NCBI GenBank assembly: GCA_046292345.1
Contig: JBKBRC010000003.1
Coordinates: forward strand, 1-64,000
From: JBKBRC01 sp046292345
Lineage (GTDB): Bacteria > Bacteroidota > Rhodothermia > Rhodothermales > Rubricoccaceae
DNA: 64,000 nt
Reading direction: 5' to 3'
The position numbers and the translations under genes were made by a program. Positions 58,445 through 64,000 of the stretch are shown piece after piece (position 1 is the first letter of the stretch; every line of letters begins with the position of its first letter). A model generated the notes under the pieces. The model did no database searches. It was not told where the DNA came from and worked only from the letters and a program-made list of their open reading frames with translations.

Positions 58445-59365
58445 TCAGCCGAGGCGGCGCATCTCGACAGCCTTGGCGCGCAGCTCGTCGGCCTGCGCGG
58501 GCCGCTGCGCGGCGAGCTTCTCGTAGATGTACGCCGCGCGGGCGTACTGCCGCTGCGCGGCGTAGATGCGCGCGAGCGTCTCCGAGAGCACCTCGTCGGC
58601 CTCCCCTTCGGCGAACGAGACGGCCGGCCCCTCGAAGGCCGGGTCGGGGCGGATGCGCGGCGCGTTGCTGAGCGACTCGATGAGCGACTCGAGCTCGTCG
58701 GCGACGGCGTAAGTACCCGGAGACGACTCGGGTGCGTCCTCGGGTGAGCGGCTCCCCGGCCCGTCGTCCGTCGGGACGTCGTCCGCCGAGACGGCTGCGG
58801 ACTCCGTGCCTGTGCTCGGCCCTTCGGCAGCGGCGGCCGGCTCAGGCGGCGGCGCATCTGGCGTGGTCTGGCCGGGAACGAGCGAGCGCCGGTTCGCCCT
58901 CTCGTCCGCGCCGGCTTCCTCGGCCCGCTCCGGGGCGGTGGAACCGGCGGTTGCATGACCGGCCTCGGCCGCGCTGGCCTGCGCCGGCGACGGGGCGTTC
59001 TCCTCTGCGTGCGGTCCTCGGGGGTCTGGGAGGACGTCCACCTCCCGGGATCTCCCCGGAGGGGCGCCTGCAGCGGCCTCGGGCTCCGGATTCAGGGTCT
59101 GGGCGAGGCGTGCATGTTCCCGCGCGACGAGCGGGCTGGCCGGGACGAGGAAGGCGGCGCGCTGCCAGGAGGCGAGGGCCGCCGCAGCATCACCCGCTGA
59201 CTCGTGGGCCCGTGCAAGCAGCGCGTGGGCAGCCGCGTAGGCCGGCGCCTCATCTACGAGCGCGGCGAGGATCCGGCGCGCCTCGTCCGGCTGTCCGGCT
59301 GCGAGGTGGCGTGCGGCCAGGTGCAGTGCCGGCAGGGCGAGAGGACGTTCGGGAGAGTCGGGCAT
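58445..59365 (-). CDS. TPR-containing protein with long disordered centre
   Basis: This 306-residue protein has TPR-like helices at both ends (PALHLAARHLAAGQPDEARR to about residue 85; ETLARIYAAQRQYARAAYIYEKLAAQRP at 265-295), joined by about 150 residues rich in Ala, Pro, Glu and Ser. No signal peptide is present. TPRs mediate protein-protein contacts. It opens the unit with anmK and thiL; its partner is unknown. Confidence 0.75.
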   Translation of the reverse strand: MPDSPERPLALPALHLAARHLAAGQPDEARRILAALVDEAPAYAAAHALLARAHESAGDAAAALASWQRAAFLVPASPLVAREHARLAQTLNPEPEAAAGAPPGRSREVDVLPDPRGPHAEENAPSPAQASAAEAGHATAGSTAPERAEEAGADERANRRSLVPGQTTPDAPPPEPAAAAEGPSTGTESAAVSADDVPTDDGPGSRSPEDAPESSPGTYAVADELESLIESLSNAPRIRPDPAFEGPAVSFAEGEADEVLSETLARIYAAQRQYARAAYIYEKLAAQRPAQADELRAKAVEMRRLG

Positions 59366-59401
59366 GGCGAGGTGTCCGTGCGCCGCGGCGCGAGGGACCG
59401 G

Positions 59402-59409
59402 CTAAGCTA
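59402..59409 (-). promoter_or_regulatory. Candidate -7 promoter element TAGCTTAG for the TPR-anmK-thiL unit
   Basis: It lies 37 nt before the TPR gene start. It overlaps the stop codon of the upstream GT2 gene, so its conservation could be partly forced by that stop. Confidence 0.4.
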
Positions 59410-60892
59410 GCACGGAAGGCGGCTTGGCCGCACATGTGCCCCCTCGGGCAGCGACGGGGGGTGGCCCTGCAGGGCGGGGCGAGGGCGGCCAGGCCGCGTA
59501 GCCGAGCGATGCGGCAAAGAACGCCTGCACGAGCGCGGGGCCGATGGCTCCGAGCGAGAGTAGCAGCGCGCCGCCCAGAAGCGCGTAGCCGCACAGCATG
59601 GCCTCGCCCGGCAGCCAGCCCGTCTCTGCGACGGCCCGCTTGGGCGTGCGGACGAAGGGCGTCCGCTGTCCGCGTAGTGCCTCGAGTGCCGCGCGCGTGC
59701 CCGCGAGCGCAAGTCCGGGGGGGAGCAGCAGAGCCGGCGCGAGCGTGTGCAGGGCGCGCAGCCACGAACGCCCGAGCCGCCGCTGCGCCGCCAGGTGGGT
59801 GCCCACGGCTGCTGCGCCGGCCACGTAGCCGAGTGCGCCGAGGGGCTCGGCCGGTCCGAGCGGGATGCCGTGGGCCCGGCCCGCGGCGAGCACCGGGTGG
59901 AGTACGATGAGCGCAAGCAGCGCCGGCCAGGCCAGCGGCGCGGCGAGGTGCAGCGTGGTGAGCAGCCGCACTCGCAGCGGCAGGCCGGGGGTGGTCCAGA
60001 GACGCCGGCCCAGGCGCCGGCCGACCTCGAGCGCGCCCTTGGCCCAGCGGAACTGCTGCCGGCGCCACGCGCGAACCGTCTCGGGCAACTCGGCCGGCAC
60101 GCTCACGTGGTTCAGGTACCGGCCGCGGAGCCCCCGCAGGCGCGCGCGCAGGCTCAGGTCGAGGTCTTCGGCGAGCGTGTCCCCGCTCCAGCCGCCGGCC
60201 TCAGCAATGGCGTGGGTGCGCCAGACGCCGGCAGTGCCGTTGAAGCCCACAAAGAGGCCCGCTGCCTCGCGCGCGTGCTGCTCGACGGCGAAGTGGACGT
60301 CGAGCAGGGCGGCCTGCGCGCGGGTGCACAGGCCGCGCGCGGCGTTGCGGTGCGTCCAGCGCGCCTGCGCGAACGCGAGAGACGGATCGCCCAGGAGCGG
60401 GGGGAGCAGGCGCTCCAGAAAGTCCGGCGCGGGGACGAAGTCGGCGTCGAAGAGGGCGACGAAGGGGGCCGGGCCCTCGGGGTGGGCTGCGTCGGCGGCG
60501 AGGCCGGCGGCGAGGGCGCCGGCCTTGAAGCCCTCGCGCGTGCCGCGTACCAGGTGGTGCGCGTCTGCGCCACGGTTGCGCAGCGCGGTCACGAGCGCGC
60601 CGTTGCGCGCAGCCGCTGCGGGCGCCGAATCGTCGAGCAGCTGAATGCGCACGGTGCGCGCGCGCAGGCTGGCGGCGGCCTCAAGCACCCGCTCGACGAG
60701 CGCGAGGGGCTCGTCGTAGACCGGGATCTGGACGAGCACGGGGGGGAGCGCGTCGGCGCGGGGGGGCAGCGCATGGCAGGCAGCGTCCTCAGAGCGGCGG
60801 CTGTGCGCGATCAGGCCGAGCGCGATCAGGTGCGCGCCGAGGAGGGCGAGCAGAGCGGCCGCGAGGCCGTAGGCGGCAGCGAGCAGCGCCAC
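59402..60892 (-). CDS. Membrane glycosyltransferase family 2 (CESA-like superfamily)
   Basis: This 496-residue processive-type GT2 has an N-terminal helix (about 5-28), a catalytic domain with VQIPVYDEP, LFDADFVPAPDFL (DxD), LAEDLDLSLR (TED-like) and QQFRW (QxxRW), then about five C-terminal helices. It starts at a GTG 3 nt after lptE. Relatives make beta-linked glycans or glucosylate lipids (glucosyl/mannosyl transferases of the MdoH/BcsA/CrtQ-like group). Coupling to lptE suggests an envelope glycan or glycolipid product, but the sugar is unknown. Confidence 0.88.
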   Translation of the reverse strand: MALLAAAYGLAAALLALLGAHLIALGLIAHSRRSEDAACHALPPRADALPPVLVQIPVYDEPLALVERVLEAAASLRARTVRIQLLDDSAPAAAARNGALVTALRNRGADAHHLVRGTREGFKAGALAAGLAADAAHPEGPAPFVALFDADFVPAPDFLERLLPPLLGDPSLAFAQARWTHRNAARGLCTRAQAALLDVHFAVEQHAREAAGLFVGFNGTAGVWRTHAIAEAGGWSGDTLAEDLDLSLRARLRGLRGRYLNHVSVPAELPETVRAWRRQQFRWAKGALEVGRRLGRRLWTTPGLPLRVRLLTTLHLAAPLAWPALLALIVLHPVLAAGRAHGIPLGPAEPLGALGYVAGAAAVGTHLAAQRRLGRSWLRALHTLAPALLLPPGLALAGTRAALEALRGQRTPFVRTPKRAVAETGWLPGEAMLCGYALLGGALLLSLGAIGPALVQAFFAASLGYAAWPPSPRPAGPPPVAARGGTCAAKPPSVLA

Positions 60893-60895
60893 GCG

Positions 60896-61417
60896 CTACC
60901 AGTCTGAGGTGGCCGCCGTAAACGCATCGGCGGCGATCTGCTCGATGGCGCGCTGCACGGCGGCGGCCTCTCCGGCAAGGCCCTCCGCGGGCGGGTAGTC
61001 TGCCGTGGCTGAGAACGTGCGGCGGAGCCGCTCGGTCCCCTCCAGCTGGTCCTCGAAGACCACGGTCACGGTAAGCGCGACGCGGTTGAGCGAGGCCAGG
61101 TCGTCACCCGCAACGGCGACGGGCGAGACGCCGTAGCGGTCCAGGCTGGCCCGGACGATGGCGTCGGCTGCGGCTTCGTCGGCGACGAGGCGGAGGCGCG
61201 TGCGGTCGGCGAAGCGGCTCACGAGCGCGTCGGTGAGCTGGCGGTCCAGGTCGGGCGGGCCGCCTGTCGTGCGGTCCTCGGCCAGGGGCACAGCGACCGT
61301 GTTCAGGCCCGCCGGCAGCGTGGCGCCGGTGAAACTGTAGACGCCGCAGCCGGCGAGCAGCGCCAGGCCGAGCGCGAGCGCAGCGGCGCGCGTGCCGGCG
61401 CCGAACTTATTCCACAT
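60896..61417 (-). CDS. lptE: LPS-assembly lipoprotein LptE
   Basis: This 173-residue lipoprotein has a signal peptide with lipobox LAGC (C24) followed by GVYSFTGATLPAGLNTVAVPL. This matches the Bacteroidota LptE pattern, with a DxxLTDALVSRFADRTRLRLV helix. LptE plugs LptD and delivers LPS to the outer leaflet. Its first 11 nt overlap the end of the sigma-54 activator gene, and GT2 starts 3 nt after its stop. The AAA activator-lptE order is common in Bacteroidota. Confidence 0.85.
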   Translation of the reverse strand: MWNKFGAGTRAAALALGLALLAGCGVYSFTGATLPAGLNTVAVPLAEDRTTGGPPDLDRQLTDALVSRFADRTRLRLVADEAAADAIVRASLDRYGVSPVAVAGDDLASLNRVALTVTVVFEDQLEGTERLRRTFSATADYPPAEGLAGEAAAVQRAIEQIAADAFTAATSDW

Positions 61418-62885
61418 GCAGGTCGCGAAGTTTTCGGTAGAGCGTGCGCTCGGAGATGCCGAGCGCCTCGGCCGTCAGGCGCCGGTTGCCGTCGAAGCGG
61501 CGCAGCGCCTCGCGGATCAACTCCTCCTCGGCGTCGGCGATGGTAGGGAGGGGGAGGCCTTCGGCGAGCACGGCGCGCAGGTCGTCGGCCGGGACGGAAC
61601 TGCCGTCGGACCCGGACGCGCCGGAGGGCGTGTGNNNNNNNNNNNNNNNNNNNNNNNNNNNNNNNNNNNNNNNNNNNNNNNNNNNNNNNNNNNNNNNNNN
61701 NNNNNNNNNNNNNNNNNNNNNNNNNNNNNNNNNNCCGGAGGGCGTGTGTCCGGAGGGCTTGCCGCTGGGCTCGATGAAGAACGGCGTGTCGGCGGCTTCC
61801 GGAACGGGGTACAGGTCGTCCGGTGGTTCGTAGGCGACTTCGTGATCCGACCCGACGTCGCGGTAGAGCGGGCCATCTCCTGTGGGTTCGGCTTCGGGAC
61901 GGACGGTGGGGGGCGAGGGAGGAGGCTGGATCGGAGCCCGGGGACGGCTCCCCGTGCCTCCCAGCGCGCCGGTAGCGCGTTGCAGCAGCGCGCGCATCTC
62001 GGCGAGCTCCATGCGCATCTCCCAGAGCGCTCGGTAGAGGCCGTCCTCGCCGGGGCGTCCGAGTTCGGACGGTTTGCGAGCCAGGGCGAGGCCGGCGCTG
62101 GCCGAGACGCCGCGCAGCAGCGGGCGGATGTGCTCGGCGGTGATTTGGCTCTCGCGCAGCAGCACGACCGTCTGCTCGGCCACGTTGCGGAGCTCGCGCA
62201 CGTTGCCGGGCCAGGTGTAGCGCTGGAGCAGCCCGAGCGCGTCCGGCGTCAGGCGCGCCGCAGTGGCCCGGTATTGCTGCGTGAAGCGTGTCCGAAAGGC
62301 GTCGAAAAGCGGCACGATGTCGGCCACGCGTTCGCGCAGCGGCGGCACGCGCACGACGACCGAGCTGAGGCGGTAGTAGAGGTCTTCGCGGAACGAGCCG
62401 CTGCGGACCTCCTCGCCGAGGTCTTTGTTGGTCGCGGCCACGACGCGCACGTCGGCGTGCTGGGTCTGGCTGGAGCCGACGCGGCTGTACTGCCCGGTCT
62501 CGAGCACGCGCAGCAGGCGCACCTGCGCCTGCAGCGGCATCTCGCCGATCTCGTCGAGGAAGAGCGTGCCGCCGTGGGCTTCCTCGAAGTACCCCGTCCG
62601 GCGCTCGACAGCGCCCGTGTAGGCGCCCTTCTCGGCGCCGAAGAGTTCGCTCTCGATGAGTCCCTCCGGGATGGCGCCGCAGTTGACGACCACGAGGCGG
62701 TGGCGCCGCCGCTCAGAGAGCCCGTGAATGGCTGTCGCGATGAGCTCCTTGCCTACGCCCGACTCGCCCTCAAGCAGCACGGTGATGTCGGCCGGGGCAA
62801 CGTTGCGCACACGGTCGAGCATACGGAGCAGGGCCGGACTGCTGCCCAGAATGCCAAAGCGTTCCTGTATGACCTGGCGTTCCAT
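61407..62885 (-). CDS. Sigma-54 activator (AAA+ bEBP) lacking a receiver domain, with repeat linker and assembly gap
   Basis: The protein begins directly with the AAA+ domain: Walker A LLEGESGVGKELIA, the sigma-54 contact loop GAYTGA (Tyr instead of Phe), Walker B LFLDEIGEMP, arginine fingers LREDLYYRLSSV-like and WPGNVRELRN. The C-terminus is a Fis-type HTH (RRLTAEALGISERTLYRKLRDL). There is no N-terminal sensory domain. Between them lies a linker of 150 or more residues including HTPSG repeats that span a 100-N gap (61635-61734); the frame is consistent on both sides. Expression level or partner proteins rather than phosphorylation would control it. A TAACTTTG element lies 54 nt upstream. 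Confidence 0.9.
   Translation of the reverse strand: MERQVIQERFGILGSSPALLRMLDRVRNVAPADITVLLEGESGVGKELIATAIHGLSERRRHRLVVVNCGAIPEGLIESELFGAEKGAYTGAVERRTGYFEEAHGGTLFLDEIGEMPLQAQVRLLRVLETGQYSRVGSSQTQHADVRVVAATNKDLGEEVRSGSFREDLYYRLSSVVVRVPPLRERVADIVPLFDAFRTRFTQQYRATAARLTPDALGLLQRYTWPGNVRELRNVAEQTVVLLRESQITAEHIRPLLRGVSASAGLALARKPSELGRPGEDGLYRALWEMRMELAEMRALLQRATGALGGTGSRPRAPIQPPPSPPTVRPEAEPTGDGPLYRDVGSDHEVAYEPPDDLYPVPEAADTPFFIEPSGKPSGHTPSXXXXXXXXXXXXXXXXXXXXXXXXXXXXXXXXXXHTPSGASGSDGSSVPADDLRAVLAEGLPLPTIADAEEELIREALRRFDGNRRLTAEALGISERTLYRKLRDLHVE
61621..61748. repeat. HTPSG-encoding 15-bp repeat interrupted by a 100-N gap (61635-61734)
   Basis: CCGGAGGGCGTGTG appears on both sides of the gap, and the right copy continues into CCGGAGGGCTTGCC. 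Translated on the minus strand this gives GKPSGHTPSG-gap-HTPSGASGS. A missing length of 15n+1 keeps the frame, and 100 N happens to do the same (100 and 15n+1 are both 1 modulo 3). The number of HTPSG units is unknown. Confidence 0.85.
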
Positions 62886-62938
62886 GGCACAGCGTTGGAG
62901 CCGGAGCGTCCCGGCGGAGAGCCGGAGGAGCCCGGCGC

Positions 62939-62946
62939 CAAAGTTA
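62939..62946 (-). promoter_or_regulatory. Candidate -7 promoter element TAACTTTG for the sigma-54 activator-lptE-GT2 operon
   Basis: It matches the Bacteroidota consensus TAnnTTTG exactly and lies 54 nt before the ATG at 62885. No clear -33 box was seen. Confidence 0.55.
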
Positions 62947-63002
62947 ACCCGCTCATGGGCCGGTACGTTTCCCGGGGCGTGGGCGAGAGGCCGCGAGAGG
63001 GT

Positions 63003-63274
63003 TAGCCCGTCGCGCTACGCTAGCCCGTCGCGCTACGCTAGCCCGTCGCGCTACGCTAGCCCGTCGCGCTACGCTAGCCCGTCGCGCTNNNNNNNNNNNN
63101 NNNNNNNNNNNNNNNNNNNNNNNNNNNNNNNNNNNNNNNNNNNNNNNNNNNNNNNNNNNNNNNNNNNNNNNNNNNNNNNNNNNNNNNNTAGCCCGTCGCG
63201 CTACGCTAGCCCGTCGCGCTACGCTAGCCCGTCGCGCTACGCTAGCCCGTCGCGCTACGCTAGCCCGTCGCGCT
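63003..63274. repeat. 18-bp tandem array with a 100-N assembly gap (63089-63188)
   Basis: The unit TAGCCCGTCGCGCTACGC is present as four full copies plus 14 bp on each side of the gap; the two 86-bp blocks (63003-63088 and 63189-63274) are identical. Each unit carries a TAG on both strands, so no open frame crosses it. It separates a lipoprotein gene (ends at 63293) from the activator operon promoter, about 56 bp beyond it. The real copy number is unknown. Confidence 0.9.
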
Positions 63275-63292
63275 GCGCAGCGTCGCCGCGCG

Positions 63293-63571
63293 TCAGCGCA
63301 GACGCGCGACCCCGCGGCGCGCGTCGAAAGCGCAGCGGGCCGTGCTGTCGCCGCCGCTGCCGGTGACGAGCAGCATCACCGTGTAGAGACTGCCCGCGTG
63401 TTCGACGCGCTCAACCGAGCGCACGCGCAGGCCGCTGTCCTCGGCGTGCGACACGCAGGCGCGGCGCGCGCGGTCGGGCGCGGCATCGCTCATGCTGCCG
63501 GCGAGCTCCGAGAGGAGCGTGCACCCGGCGAGGGGCGCGAGGAGCAGGAACGTCAGGAAAAAGCGCGACAT
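63293..63571 (-). CDS. Small lipoprotein, function unknown
   Basis: This 92-residue protein has a clear lipoprotein signal (MSRFFLTFLLLAPLAGC, Cys17) and a short mature part with two further cysteines in RRACVSHAEDSG and TARCAFDARRG. Those two could form a disulfide. No family was recognised. The start at 63571 opens on the signal; the 8-residue longer frame is less likely. It lies 54 nt downstream of the DUF4286 gene. Confidence 0.7.
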   Translation of the reverse strand: MSRFFLTFLLLAPLAGCTLLSELAGSMSDAAPDRARRACVSHAEDSGLRVRSVERVEHAGSLYTVMLLVTGSGGDSTARCAFDARRGVARLR

Positions 63572-63591
63572 GGGAATCCCCGGTGGCCGGC

Positions 63592-63599
63592 CCAAGCTA
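63592..63599 (-). promoter_or_regulatory. Candidate -7 promoter element TAGCTTGG for the small lipoprotein
   Basis: It lies 20 nt before the ATG, in the short spacer after the DUF4286 gene, suggesting that the lipoprotein can be transcribed separately from it. Confidence 0.45.
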
Positions 63600-63625
63600 C
63601 CACGCGGTGCCTGCCGGCCGGAGGA

Positions 63626-64000
63626 TTACCACGTGGCGCGGCGCGCCATCACACGGCGCGTGGCGGAGAAGGCCCTGCCGAAGCGCCGGCGTCCGTCCTC
63701 GCGCAGCCGCGGGGCATGATCGCGGAGGTATGCCTCGAGCGCGTCTCGGTCGCGGAGGCCATAGCGAACGCAGAACACGACGTCCGTCTCGCCCCCGGCG
63801 GCCTCGCCCTCGGCGGCCTCGCCCTCGGCGGCCTCCACGACGTGCCACGTCGCGCCGGTGAAGCCGTCGAGGGAGAGAATCTCCTCGATGTGCGGCCCGA
63901 GCCAGGCCGCGTAGGCCTCGGCGGCGGCCGGCGCGACGCGCGCCGTGACCTCGTAGACGAGCGGCGCGCTGTCGGTGCCGGTAGGCGAGGGGGTGGTCAC
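63626..64000 (-). CDS. DUF4286 family protein, at the window edge
   Basis: This 124-residue protein matches the DUF4286 layout: LVYEVTARVAPAAAEAYAAWL, IEEILSLDGFTGATWHVVE, VFCVRYGLRDRDALEAYLRDHAPRLREDG, RRRFGRAF. The fold is probably a ferredoxin-like alpha/beta domain; the function is unknown. The GTG at 64000-63998 could be the start, but the window ends there, so it may extend further. The segment EAAEGEAAEGEAAGGE (about 58-73) is encoded by a 15-bp tandem repeat. Confidence 0.7.
   Translation of the reverse strand: MTTPSPTGTDSAPLVYEVTARVAPAAAEAYAAWLGPHIEEILSLDGFTGATWHVVEAAEGEAAEGEAAGGETDVVFCVRYGLRDRDALEAYLRDHAPRLREDGRRRFGRAFSATRRVMARRATW
63797..63836. repeat. In-frame 15-bp repeat in the DUF4286 gene
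   Basis: Two full units of GGCGGCCTCGCCCTC and a partial third encode the acidic pentapeptide repeat EGEAA, inserted in a loop between two predicted strands of the domain. Confidence 0.8.

Noticed and set aside
9775..63274. CRISPR arrays
   Set aside because: The arrays are head-to-tail identical units of 13-18 bp with no variable spacers, and no cas gene is present.

Overview
The window is about 64 kb of very GC-rich, densely coding bacterial chromosome. It looks like a member of the Bacteroidota/Rhodothermota branch, most likely Rhodothermales (Rubricoccus/Rubrivirga/Salinibacter relatives). This assignment is inferred from gene content: a halide-pump-type rhodopsin, atpD-atpC separated from the other ATP synthase genes, an LptE next to a sigma-54 activator, a Tgt without the usual zinc cysteines, many starts without a clear Shine-Dalgarno, and a recurring TAnCTTnC/TAnnTTTG element 20-60 nt before genes that resembles the Bacteroidota -7 promoter element. 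No rRNA, tRNA, CRISPR array, IS element or prophage was found. Four runs of exactly 100 N are scaffold gaps, and every one lies inside a short-period tandem repeat.

Layout. 2-3005 (+): truncated biotin carboxylase, GcvH, GuaA. 3120-9399 (-): NTQ rhodopsin, a CPBP membrane protein coupled to PyrD, and a large secreted gluzincin/TolB-propeller/outer-membrane-barrel protein. 9400-10147: intergenic region with a 15-bp array and gap. 10148-13317 (+): PBP2 and RodA. 13354-19350: DUF4163 lipoprotein, ArgS plus an ACT-less prephenate dehydratase, an M14-like exported protein and an exonuclease-GIY-YIG fusion. 19550-21532 (+): MnmA, a zinc-ribbon membrane protein and a pilin-like protein. 21669-23322 (-): esterase plus ring-cleaving dioxygenase resembling a quinone-detoxification (mhqDE/mhqO-like) unit, preceded by a perfect palindromic operator. 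23486-27078: small Cys protein, MeaB, POT peptide transporter, dUTPase.

27107-37259 is a surface polysaccharide locus: FkbM and class I methyltransferases, two GT4 glycosyltransferases, a flippase, an O-antigen polymerase/ligase, a Wzz-like co-polymerase and a Wza-like SLBB exporter, arranged in opposing units. IspE follows. 38277-52805 (-) reads as one long envelope operon in the order YihY, TamA-like Omp85, TamB, MlaE, MlaF, MlaD, Tgt, SbcD, placing two inter-membrane lipid transport systems together. 53351-59365 (-): atpC, atpD, DUF2459, ThiL, AnmK, TPR protein. 59402-62885 (-): GT2, LptE and a receiver-less sigma-54 activator. The window ends with a small lipoprotein and a DUF4286 protein.

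The most unusual property is the set of at least eight unrelated minisatellite-like arrays (periods 13, 15 and 18 bp). They lie between genes, next to promoters or terminators, and in frame inside proteins (a signal peptide, N-terminal and inter-domain linkers). Copy number is unresolved at four of them.
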